A stretch of 56,267 nt of DNA from Raoultibacter massiliensis (GTDB lineage Bacteria; Actinomycetota; Coriobacteriia; Coriobacteriales; Eggerthellaceae). Numbering within the stretch: the stretch's first letter is position 1; each line of letters begins with the position of its first letter. Location of the stretch: positions 1,623,036 through 1,679,302 of the forward strand of contig NZ_LT962671.1 of NCBI RefSeq assembly GCF_900199545.1, read 5' to 3'. Positions 44,614 to 52,836 of this stretch are shown here, piece by piece. The notes under the pieces were generated by a model. It was not told the DNA's origin, did not search any database, and saw only the letters and a program-made list of their open reading frames with translations. The translations under genes were made by a program, and so were the position numbers.

Positions 44614-46473
44614 ATGGCTATCACGTTTCCGCGAATCAGCATCACGGTAGACGACGATCGAGGCACGGGAACGCAAGGCGAGCTGAACATACTCGCACTC
44701 GGGTTCGGCATCCACCAATCGTGGATCTACACGGCAATGTTCGGCACGACGACCATATTCCACGTTCCCCAGGCACTCGGCCCCGAAGCGCAATCGTCCA
44801 TATCGCTCGTCTTCCTCATCTCCATCGTCGTGTTCGGCATATCTCTGCTGTTCGCCGCAATGACCGATCAGCGCTTCCTCAAGTTCTACACCGCAAAACG
44901 CGTGATCATCGCCGCAGCCGTTCTGACCGCCATCGGCACGGCCGCCGTGTTCGCGGCAAACGCGCCGGGAGTCCTCGGCGCGGCCGCAACGCTGTTCGCC
45001 GGCATCTCGACCGGCATCGGTTCTGCTCTGCTTCTTCTGTTCTGGGGCATCGCCTTTTCGCGCCACGGAGCGGCGACCATCGTGATGAACACGGCCGTGG
45101 CCATCGTCATCGCCATCGCCCTGTACTCGTTCGTCCTCCAGATCATCCCGCCGCCGTTTTCGGGCATCCTCACCTGCTGCCTGCCGCTGCTCGAACTTCC
45201 GCTTCTGTGGCGGCTCACGCCCGTCAGCTACGCGGTGCGCCACGCGATACCCATCTTCAACCCGCTCCCCGTGCGAAAGCCGCCCTTCTCGATCAGACTC
45301 GCGTTGCCCACGCTTCTGTTCGGCTTCGCCCTCGGTGCGCTGCGATCCATATCGACTCAGGTCATCTTGCCGTCATCTGATCTGACCACGCAGCTGCTCG
45401 CCCTGATTGCAGGCGGCGCCGCCACCGTGCTGCTGCTCGTCACCTCGTTCTGCCTCGACAAGCGCGGCCACTGGGATTTCCTGTTTCGCCCGCTTATCCC
45501 GTTCATCGCCGTTACGCTGTTCTTCCTGCCGACGCTGCCCATGGGAAACTCGGTGCTCGAGCCACTGGTACTCCTGACCGGCTACATGTGCTTCGAGGCG
45601 CTCATGTGGGTGTTCTTCGGCGAGATGTCGCAGGAGTTCAGGCTGTCCCCTATCTTCGTGTTCGGGATCGGCCGAGGATGCCTCGCGCTCGGCTCGCTTG
45701 CCGGATCGCTTTCGGTTGCCGATCCCTCGATCCTCGGATCGCTGACGCCTTTCGGCGAAGCGGGCGGCGCCGTGCTCATCATGTTCGTCATGGTGATGGC
45801 ATATGCGCTCCTGCCGCGCGTACGCGACATCAAACGCATCGTCATCGCCCCCGAACCGGAGGGCTATCCCGCCATCGCCACGTTCAACCGCCAAGCGGAA
45901 CTTGCTGCGGAAACGTCAAGGCGCGTCCAGGACACGGAAGAAAGCGGCGAGCTTCGGGTGAGAGCCGACGGCGCATCCGCGGGAGAGGAACGCCTTCGCG
46001 TCCAACACGAACCCGGGCGGCATCCGAACGCCCAGGATACGGGAAAAGGCGCGCACGACGCGCGCGAGAAGGGGGGCGTTCGGCATGCAGCGGGTTCGGG
46101 ACATGCCGGCATTGCATCGCCCGCGCAGAAACCCGCCTCGCTGGGACCGTCGACGCGATCGGCCGAGGAAGCAGACACCGCCCGGAAAAGCGGTCGCTTC
46201 AGAGCCCAATGCGAGACGATCGCCGACCGCTATCTGCTTTCGCGCCGCGAAACGGAAGTCATGTTCCTCTTGGCGAAGGGATACAACGCCGCCTACATCC
46301 AGGACAGGCTCTGCATCTCGAAGAGCACCGCGAAAACCCATATCGGGCACATCTACCGCAAGCTCAACATCCACAACCAGCAAGAACTGCTCCTCATGGT
46401 CGAGGAGACCGACGACCCGACGCATTCCGAGGGAGCTTTGCGCGGACCGCTCGGCCCGAACCGCCGCGCGTGA
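44614..46473 (+). CDS. Membrane LuxR-type transcriptional regulator with long linker
   Basis: 619 aa. Residues about 20-420 form around twelve membrane helices (ILALGFGIHQSWIYTAMFG, VIIAAAVLTAIGTAAVFAA). A hydrophilic linker of about 120 residues rich in Ala, Glu, Arg and Gly follows, then the LuxR HTH: LSRRETEVMFLLAKGYNAAY, STAKTHIGHIYRKLNIHNQQ. The linker makes it longer than the two other LuxR-type regulators in the window. GAGG precedes the ATG. It may control the divergent MFS transporter, the convergent OFA transporter, and, through the shared motif, the molybdenum unit. Confidence 0.88.
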   Translation: MAITFPRISITVDDDRGTGTQGELNILALGFGIHQSWIYTAMFGTTTIFHVPQALGPEAQSSISLVFLISIVVFGISLLFAAMTDQRFLKFYTAKRVIIAAAVLTAIGTAAVFAANAPGVLGAAATLFAGISTGIGSALLLLFWGIAFSRHGAATIVMNTAVAIVIAIALYSFVLQIIPPPFSGILTCCLPLLELPLLWRLTPVSYAVRHAIPIFNPLPVRKPPFSIRLALPTLLFGFALGALRSISTQVILPSSDLTTQLLALIAGGAATVLLLVTSFCLDKRGHWDFLFRPLIPFIAVTLFFLPTLPMGNSVLEPLVLLTGYMCFEALMWVFFGEMSQEFRLSPIFVFGIGRGCLALGSLAGSLSVADPSILGSLTPFGEAGGAVLIMFVMVMAYALLPRVRDIKRIVIAPEPEGYPAIATFNRQAELAAETSRRVQDTEESGELRVRADGASAGEERLRVQHEPGRHPNAQDTGKGAHDAREKGGVRHAAGSGHAGIASPAQKPASLGPSTRSAEEADTARKSGRFRAQCETIADRYLLSRRETEVMFLLAKGYNAAYIQDRLCISKSTAKTHIGHIYRKLNIHNQQELLLMVEETDDPTHSEGALRGPLGPNRRA

Positions 46474-46492
46474 TCGTCGAATCAACTCCGAT

Positions 46493-46822
46493 TCACAGAC
46501 GCTCGTAGGCGCGCACGTCGTCTTTCGTGATCGCGTGCTTTGCGCAAAGCTCCTCGATGCGTCGCCCGCTCTTCGCGAAATCGGTGCTTGCCGAACCCGC
46601 GAAAACAGCCAGTACGACCGCGGACAGGAACATGGCCGCCGAAGCGACCATGCTGCCCTCGGGAATGATTCCCATCGTCTCCAGCAGGGGCTTTCCCGCT
46701 ATGATCAAAACGACGACCATGATGGCGAACGCGCATTTGATGATATCCATCCTGCGCTTGCCCTTAAGCGCGCAGATCTCCTCGAGCGCCGCGATCCTGC
46801 GACCGCCCCGTTTCGCGGCCAT
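46493..46822 (-). CDS. Small two-helix membrane protein coupled to the OFA transporter
   Basis: 109 aa from the ATG at 46822. A basic N-terminus is followed by helices CAFAIMVVVLIIAGKPLLE and MVASAAMFLSAVVLAVFAG, then a charged tail ending KHAITKDDVRAYERL. The ATG shares one base with the stop of the preceding MFS gene (TAATG), a sign of coupled translation. It may be a small accessory subunit of that transporter. No family recognised. Confidence 0.72.
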   Translation of the reverse strand: MAAKRGGRRIAALEEICALKGKRRMDIIKCAFAIMVVVLIIAGKPLLETMGIIPEGSMVASAAMFLSAVVLAVFAGSASTDFAKSGRRIEELCAKHAITKDDVRAYERL

Positions 46823-48099
46823 TACCGCCCACCGCCCGCCTCGGCGCTTTTCCTGCGCGCCTCGAGCCTGCGCATGTCGAAGTTCCACAGCCTGGAGAAC
46901 GGCAGCACATCAAGCGTCGCAACGATCGAAAGCACGCCCATGACCGCAAACACGGCAAGGCGGTTGTCAGCTCCGCCCACCGCCGCCTGAATCACTATGT
47001 TGAGAACGGAGCCGAACATGATGGCGAAGTTGGCCAGAGACAGGTTGAGCGGGTAGCTCTTCGCGCCGAACCGCTGGCGCGCGAACGCCGAAGCCACAAC
47101 CGGCACGCCACCGTAGCAGAAGCCGCAGCAGAACGCACCCGCAACGTAGAGCGCGGGGATGCCGGCTGTGAACGCACCGATGATGCACGCGCAGGCGACC
47201 ACGGCGATCAGGCCGTCGACGAGCATGGTGGTTTTCACGTTGGTCTTATCGTAGATGAGCCCGATCACGACGCGGGCGAGTCCGTTGCAGGTCGAAACGA
47301 GGCCTACGAGCAGCGTCGCGAAGCCGGCATCGAGCCCGACCGCCTGCGCGTCGGAAGCGCAGTTGCCGATGGTGGCGAGGCCGATGGCAATCACGATGAT
47401 GGCCCAGATCCAGTACACGTAGAACGTCGGCGTCTTGAGGGCCGCATCCTGCTCGCCGGGATCATAGCCCGAACCGCCCGCCTTCTCGGGAGCCATGCGC
47501 TGGACGATACCGGCGGGCGGGCGGCGAAGCGGCAGGGCAAGCACGACGACCACCGAACACGTGATGACGCCGATGAGCGCAAACACGGTGCCGAGCCCCA
47601 TCGAGGCGACGAGGTTCACCGACAGCGTGCCGAGGATCAGCGATCCGAGGCCGAAACCCATCATGAGCACGCCCGATGAAAAGCCCACCTTATCGGGAAA
47701 CCAGAGATTCGTCGTTGCCACGATGCAGTTGTAGCCCACGCCGACCCCCAACCCGCCGAGCACACCGTAGCACAGGTACACGACCTCGATGCTGCCGTAA
47801 CCGAAAAGCCCCGTCCCCGCGAAGCCGCAGAGGAACAGCACGGCGGCAACGATGAGGGCGCCCCTCGTGCCGAGGCTCTTCTCGATCTGCGATCCGCCGA
47901 TGGCCCCGAAGCAGAACGTGATCATCATGATGTTGAACGTGAGTCCGACAGCCGCCTTGTCAAGTCCGAACGCCGCGCTCATGGGCGCCGCGAACATGGA
48001 GAACGCGTATATGAGCCCTAGGAACAGCAGCGCGAGGGTCGACAGGGCAAGGTAGAGAGAACGCGTGCGTTTGATCTGAGCGATAGAGAGCTCTGGCAT
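46822..48099 (-). CDS. MFS transporter, OFA (oxalate/formate antiporter) family-like
   Basis: 425 aa from the ATG at 48099 (AAAGGGG upstream). Twelve helices. OFA-like features include LALSTLALLFLGLIYAFSMF, the GLGVGVGYNCIVATTNLWFP segment and KVGFSSGVLMMGFGLGSLIL. It would exchange small organic anions; the substrate is not determined. It is convergent with the LuxR-type gene and overlaps the small membrane-protein gene. Confidence 0.87.
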   Translation of the reverse strand: MPELSIAQIKRTRSLYLALSTLALLFLGLIYAFSMFAAPMSAAFGLDKAAVGLTFNIMMITFCFGAIGGSQIEKSLGTRGALIVAAVLFLCGFAGTGLFGYGSIEVVYLCYGVLGGLGVGVGYNCIVATTNLWFPDKVGFSSGVLMMGFGLGSLILGTLSVNLVASMGLGTVFALIGVITCSVVVVLALPLRRPPAGIVQRMAPEKAGGSGYDPGEQDAALKTPTFYVYWIWAIIVIAIGLATIGNCASDAQAVGLDAGFATLLVGLVSTCNGLARVVIGLIYDKTNVKTTMLVDGLIAVVACACIIGAFTAGIPALYVAGAFCCGFCYGGVPVVASAFARQRFGAKSYPLNLSLANFAIMFGSVLNIVIQAAVGGADNRLAVFAVMGVLSIVATLDVLPFSRLWNFDMRRLEARRKSAEAGGGR

Positions 48100-48429
48100 G
48101 GACAACCCCTTTGTCGATACGGATGCGAAACGATTCGTCGAGCGCCGCAGAAGCGGCACCGGCCCGCCATCCGAAAGCGCAGGGACCGCAGGCCCGCCCA
48201 GTGTACCGAGCGCAGGAAAGCACGGATCCGACCACCCGCCCTAAGCCGAGCCGATTTTCATCCCCGCGTGGGTACGACCCCTCGCACTCCTGGGATGAGC
48301 TGCGCGAGAATTCGACGGCGATCGCCCGTTATTGGCTCTTCCAGGGCGATGCGCGCGCCTCGGCGCAAGCTATAGAATCGGTTCGCCTGGGATGCGGCGG
48401 CTTCGCAGGCCCGCGCCGAAAGGAGACCT
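48100..48429. other. Intergenic region between the OFA transporter and nat
   Basis: 330 bases, divergent, without a supported gene. A possible -10 TATAGA at 48371 lies 59 bases before the nat start, but I see no matching -35 box and no clear repeat. Confidence 0.5.
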
Positions 48430-49248
48430 ATGTACGAAGAGCTCTACCAACCCATTCCGGATCGCGCACGGTATTGGGATCGCCTTGGGATGGACGAGCC
48501 CGCAGGCCCGCTCGATGCCGAGACGCTCGACCGCATGATCGCCGCGCACCAGCGGGCGATTCCGTTCGAAAACCTCGACATCGTCGATTTCGGGCGCACG
48601 ATAGACCTCGGCATGCCCGCGCTGTTCGACAAGATGATCGCGAGGAGGCGTGGAGGCTACTGCTTCGAACTCAACGCGTTGTTCTGCATGCTGCTTGCAG
48701 AGACGGGATTCGATGCCGCTCCGTGCTTCGCGCGGAGCCTTAAGAACCGCGGCTACACGCAGCCGATCGCCCACCGCGGCACCATCGTGTCGCTCGATGG
48801 CGAAAAGCTGTTCTGCGACGTGGGATACGGCGGGCCGATGCCCGCATGCGCCCTTCCGCTCGAAGACGGGCTGCGCATCGTTTCGTGCGGGCAGGCTTTT
48901 CGCATGGACCGGCAGGACGGCCCTTGGTGGAAGCTTACGTACTGCGGCCGCGAAGATGCAAAGGCCTGCGGCTCGGATGCCGAAGAAGCCGTGATGGCGT
49001 TCATGGATCTGCCCCAGGACGAGGTCGATTTCGTACCTCTCTCCCACTTCTGCTCGACGCACCCCGATTCGGTATTCACCCAATGGAGAAACGTCAACAG
49101 ACGCACCGATGACGGCAGCGTATCCATCGTAGGCGACGTGTTCACGAAAACCGTCCACGGCGAAAAGAAACGGGTGACGATCGAATCGGAGGCGCAGTAC
49201 CGGACGATCCTCGAAAAGGACTTCGGAATCGAATTGCCCGGACGCTGA
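48430..49248 (+). CDS. nat: Arylamine N-acetyltransferase
   Basis: 272 aa with GAAAGGAG before the ATG. The catalytic triad is visible: C78 in RRRGGYCFELN, H115 in PIAHRGTIV, and D130 in FCDVGYGGP. IPFENLDI near residue 45 is also diagnostic. It transfers acetyl from acetyl-CoA to aromatic amines or hydrazines, including drugs such as 5-aminosalicylate. It stands alone, convergent with the nickel importer operon. Confidence 0.95.
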   Translation: MYEELYQPIPDRARYWDRLGMDEPAGPLDAETLDRMIAAHQRAIPFENLDIVDFGRTIDLGMPALFDKMIARRRGGYCFELNALFCMLLAETGFDAAPCFARSLKNRGYTQPIAHRGTIVSLDGEKLFCDVGYGGPMPACALPLEDGLRIVSCGQAFRMDRQDGPWWKLTYCGREDAKACGSDAEEAVMAFMDLPQDEVDFVPLSHFCSTHPDSVFTQWRNVNRRTDDGSVSIVGDVFTKTVHGEKKRVTIESEAQYRTILEKDFGIELPGR

Positions 49249-49361
49249 ACCGAGGCATGCGGCAAGCCTAACCCGACGACGCGCACCGAGACGCTTCGCC
49301 GCAACCTCGCATGCAAAGCCCGAATGCTCGCTCAGACGGAAGCCGATCCGAAAGCGCGGTT

Positions 49362-49958
49362 CTACAGCTCGACGATGCGCGTTGCGATGCGTTCGGTCAG
49401 CGCGGGCGAATGAGACACGAATACGAGCCCGATGCCCCGACGATCGACCTCGGATACGAGGAAGCGCCAAATCTGGGCCTGCGTGAGCGCATCGAGCATC
49501 GTCGACATCTCGTCGGCGATGAGGAAGCGGGGATCGGCCGTAAGCGCACGGGCGATGCAGAAGCGCTGCAGCTCGCCGCCAGAGAGCTCGTGGGGGTAGC
49601 GGTCCATCCATTCGCTTCTGATGCCGAGGCCGCTCACCAGCGACGGATCGGCATCGCCGGCTTCGGAAAGCGTGCGGCCCAGGCGCATGCGGGGATCGAC
49701 CGCCGCCTCGGGATGCTGCCAGATCATCTGCACGGGACACGCGCCGCGCTTCGGAAGAGGCTCGCCGTCGACGAGCACTTCGCCTGCATCGGGGGCAAGG
49801 TAGCCCGCAAGCACGCGGGCGAGCGTCGTCTTGCCGGTGCCCGACGGCGCCGAAAGCGCCACGCGCTCCCCGCTTTCCACGCGAAGCGAAACACCGTTCA
49901 GCACGGCATCGCCCTTTCCGTAAGCATAGACGATATCCCTGGCTTCGAGCACGCTCAC
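49362..49958 (-). CDS. nikE: Nickel ABC transporter ATP-binding protein NikE-like
   Basis: 198 aa from a GTG at 49958 in the overlap GTGA with the previous gene. Walker A is APSGTGKTTLARVLAG, the signature is LSGGELQRFCIARAL, Walker B is FLIADEMSTMLDALTQ and the switch is VFVSHSPAL. It is short, lacking the C-terminal oligopeptide-binding extension common in DppF/OppF, as in NikE. It is the last gene of the operon. Confidence 0.85.
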   Translation of the reverse strand: MSVLEARDIVYAYGKGDAVLNGVSLRVESGERVALSAPSGTGKTTLARVLAGYLAPDAGEVLVDGEPLPKRGACPVQMIWQHPEAAVDPRMRLGRTLSEAGDADPSLVSGLGIRSEWMDRYPHELSGGELQRFCIARALTADPRFLIADEMSTMLDALTQAQIWRFLVSEVDRRGIGLVFVSHSPALTERIATRIVEL

Positions 49959-50899
49959 GCGATCACCTCGAACCCGTGCTCGGGCAGCGCATGCCATAGC
50001 TGCTTGCTGAAGGGATGCACAAGCGTATCGGGCGATGCGAAATTCGCAACCGCCGTCTCCTCGACGACCGTGCCGTCCTTGAACACCGCCACGCGATCGG
50101 CCACCCGCAGGGCAAGCTCGATATCATGGGTGATGAGCAGCACGCCGCCGCCGCGATCGGCGAACGTGCGGAAGTCGTCGAGCGCCGCCACCGCCAGATC
50201 GAGATCGAGGCCGGGCGTCGGCTCGTCTGCCACGATGAGCTTCGGATTCTCGATGAGCGCGCAGGCAAGCAGCACGCGGCGGGCCATGCCGCCCGAAAGC
50301 TCGAACGGGTACAAATCGTCGACCGACTCGTCGAGGCCGTAGCGCGCAAACAGGCGGTTCTGTTCGATCTCGCGATCTTTCGCATCGCCCGAGAAACCGC
50401 GAACCTGCCGTCCGACCTTCATGAGCGGATCGAGGTGGTTGACGCTTTGCGGCACAAGCGAGATGCCGTTGCCGCGCAAGGCGGCAAGCGATTCGGCATC
50501 CTGCAAAACGCCATCGAACCAGATGCGGCCGCTCACGGATGCATTCGGCTCGTACAGACCGAGGATCGCATCGGCAAGCAACGTCTTGCCCGAGCCCGAA
50601 GCCCCCACAACCGCCACGATTTCGCCGACGTGGACCGAGATGCTCAACGCATCGATCACGCGCGACTCCACCTTCTTGGCGCCGAAGAACGAGCCCGACG
50701 CGACATCGTACATCGAGAACGACACCGTGAGATCTTCCACCTGCAAAAGATGATGGCCCCCCGCATGGTGCGAGGAAGGCGCATGGGAGTGTCCGTGATG
50801 CACGTGCGCCGAAGCGTGCTCAGCCGCTTCGTGGGCCGCTATGTCGTCGGTTTCCCTCGCCATCCGCATCCCTTTCTCGCTTTCGGTTCTCTCTTCCAT
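49955..50899 (-). CDS. nikD: Nickel ABC transporter ATP-binding protein NikD-like, His-rich N-terminus
   Basis: 314 aa from the ATG at 50899, chosen for GAGG six bases upstream; a TTG at 50911 overlapping the permease stop is an alternative. Walker A is VGASGSGKTLLADAILG, the signature is LSGGMARRVLLACAL and Walker B is KLIVADEPTPGLDLDL. Residues about 20-50 are rich in His (HVHHGHSHAPSSHHAGGHH), a metal-binding run not usual in peptide importers, which supports nickel as substrate. It follows nikC directly. Confidence 0.86.
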   Translation of the reverse strand: MEERTESEKGMRMARETDDIAAHEAAEHASAHVHHGHSHAPSSHHAGGHHLLQVEDLTVSFSMYDVASGSFFGAKKVESRVIDALSISVHVGEIVAVVGASGSGKTLLADAILGLYEPNASVSGRIWFDGVLQDAESLAALRGNGISLVPQSVNHLDPLMKVGRQVRGFSGDAKDREIEQNRLFARYGLDESVDDLYPFELSGGMARRVLLACALIENPKLIVADEPTPGLDLDLAVAALDDFRTFADRGGGVLLITHDIELALRVADRVAVFKDGTVVEETAVANFASPDTLVHPFSKQLWHALPEHGFEVIA

Positions 50900-50907
50900 G
50901 CCCAACC

Positions 50908-51837
50908 TCAATCCTGCGAACTATGCGGGTCGATGAGCCGTCTCAGGTTCGACCCCGCCGCATCGAACAGCAGCACGGTCGCGATGAGGGCGAGGCCGGG
51001 AAACACCGCAAGCCACCACATGCCCGCAGAAAGGTACCCCATCGACTCGCTGAGGATGACGCCGATGGCGGGCTGCTCGGGCGGAAGCCCGAATCCGAGA
51101 AACGTGATGGCTGCTTCGTGGAGGATCGCGTGGGGAAACAGCAGGATGAGTCCCACGAGAAACTGCGGCAGCACATAGGGAAGCATGTGTCGCACCGCGA
51201 TGTTCGCGCGGCTTTTCCCCAGCTTGCGAGCAACCTCGACGAACGTCGATTGCCTGCACTGAAGTATCTCTGCGCGCACGACGCGGGCGAGGCTCGGCCA
51301 ATGAGTCAGGGCCACGCCGATGGCCACGCCCCAAAACCCCTTGCCGAGCGCAAACGAAATAAGGATGAGCAGCACGATGTGGGGCACGCCCATCATAAGG
51401 TCGATAAGCCACGTCACGGCCGCATCGACCTTCTTGCCGCCAAGCGCCGCAGCCGCCCCCAGCACAAGGGCGACAAGCGACGAGGCACCGGCTGCGAGCA
51501 AACCGACGAGCACGCTTGTCGAAAGGCCGGCAAGCGTGCGCAGGAACATATCGCGCCCCATCCAATCGGTTCCGAACAAATGCGCGAAGCTCGGTGCGAG
51601 GTTCTTCGCAGAGAAGTCGGTCTGCATCGCCGCATCGGTCGCGAGCACGCCCGAGATCACGATCGCCGCCAGCAGCGCAACGGACGCTACGAGGACGACA
51701 AGCGTGCGCAAACGATTGCGCGAACGCTCGGCGCGCGGCGCATGGAAAGCCGTCGTCGTCTGCACGACGGGCGCATCCTGCATGCCCGGCGCCTGCGCGC
51801 CCGCTCCCCCGCAGGTGGAGGTACCGTTGTCAGCCAT
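50908..51837 (-). CDS. nikC: Nickel ABC transporter permease NikC-like
   Basis: 309 aa from the ATG at 51837; GAGGTGAGG precedes it. It starts eight bases inside the end of nikB. The N-terminal 50 residues are soluble, then about six helices with the DppC/NikC pattern: HLFGTDWMGRDMFLRTLAGL, the EAA loop LARVVRAEILQCRQSTFVEV and FLGFGLPPEQPAIGVILSES. It forms half of the transport channel. Confidence 0.88.
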   Translation of the reverse strand: MADNGTSTCGGAGAQAPGMQDAPVVQTTTAFHAPRAERSRNRLRTLVVLVASVALLAAIVISGVLATDAAMQTDFSAKNLAPSFAHLFGTDWMGRDMFLRTLAGLSTSVLVGLLAAGASSLVALVLGAAAALGGKKVDAAVTWLIDLMMGVPHIVLLILISFALGKGFWGVAIGVALTHWPSLARVVRAEILQCRQSTFVEVARKLGKSRANIAVRHMLPYVLPQFLVGLILLFPHAILHEAAITFLGFGLPPEQPAIGVILSESMGYLSAGMWWLAVFPGLALIATVLLFDAAGSNLRRLIDPHSSQD

Positions 51838-52813
51838 GCGCCTCACCTCGCTTGATACGGGGATCGACAACGCCGTACAGCACGTTCGCGATCAGGTTTC
51901 CGCCGAACACGAACGCCGCCGAAACAACCGCTATGCCGGCGAGCAGCGCAACATCGCCGCCAAGACCCGCCGTCACGGCCGCCTGCCCGAGGCCCGGATA
52001 CGAGAACACCTGCTCGACGAGCACCGATCCTCCGAATATTTCGGAGATCGAGGCGAATTGCAGCGTGAGAGCCGGCAGCGCGAGGTTGCGCAGCCCGTGG
52101 CGGCGCATGGCCCCCCACACGCTCATGCCGCGCGCCCGCGCGAAGCGGAAGTATTCGCTTCCCATCACGTCGATCGTCTTCTCGCGCGTATGGAGCGCGA
52201 TGTTGGCCACCCCGATCACCGAAAGGGTGAGGGCGGGAAGCGCAAGATGGTGCAGCGCATCGGCGAAGGTCACATCGACGGCTGAAACGCCGATGGGCAC
52301 CGAGAAGCCGAACGGGAACCACCCGAGCTGCACCGAGAACACGATGAGGAACACCAATCCCAGCCAAAACGTCGGCGTCGATGCCAGCAAGAAGCAGTAC
52401 CCCTTGATGATGCGGTCGACCAAGCGGCCGCGGTACACGCCCGCCACGATGCCGAGGACGAACCCGATCGTTCCCGATATCGCCCACGCAACCGCCATGA
52501 GGGCCGCCGAGTTGGCGAACCGGGTGGCGATCACCTCGGCGACGGGCGCGTTATAGCGAAGCGAAGTGCCCATATCGCCCTGGATGAAGCTGCCTGCCCA
52601 GTTGATGTAGCGCTCCCACATCGGAGTATCGACGCCCCAGTATTCGGCCAGCTGCGCGCGCTTCGCCTCGCTCATGTTGATGTAGGCCGCCTGACCGACG
52701 TTCGCCTGCACCGGATCGATCGGAGATATGCTCACGAGGATGAAGGTGACCATGCTCACCGCAATCAGGAGCAGGACGAACTTCGCGCTATGCTTGAGTA
52801 TGAACCGGGTCAT
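51830..52813 (-). CDS. nikB: Nickel ABC transporter permease NikB-like
   Basis: 327 aa from the ATG at 52813, which places the first helix at the usual distance (TRFILKHSAKFVLLLIAVSM). An ATG at 52852 inside nikA is the alternative. Family motifs: FILVSISPIDPVQANVG, GSFIQGDMGTSLRYNAPVAE, TPTFWLGLVFLIVFSVQLGW and FGGSVLVEQVFSYPGLGQAA. It pairs with NikC as the membrane channel and overlaps nikC by eight bases. Confidence 0.87.
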   Translation of the reverse strand: MTRFILKHSAKFVLLLIAVSMVTFILVSISPIDPVQANVGQAAYINMSEAKRAQLAEYWGVDTPMWERYINWAGSFIQGDMGTSLRYNAPVAEVIATRFANSAALMAVAWAISGTIGFVLGIVAGVYRGRLVDRIIKGYCFLLASTPTFWLGLVFLIVFSVQLGWFPFGFSVPIGVSAVDVTFADALHHLALPALTLSVIGVANIALHTREKTIDVMGSEYFRFARARGMSVWGAMRRHGLRNLALPALTLQFASISEIFGGSVLVEQVFSYPGLGQAAVTAGLGGDVALLAGIAVVSAAFVFGGNLIANVLYGVVDPRIKRGEAHG

Positions 52814-52836
52814 CGCTTTTACGGGCGCCCGAAGGC

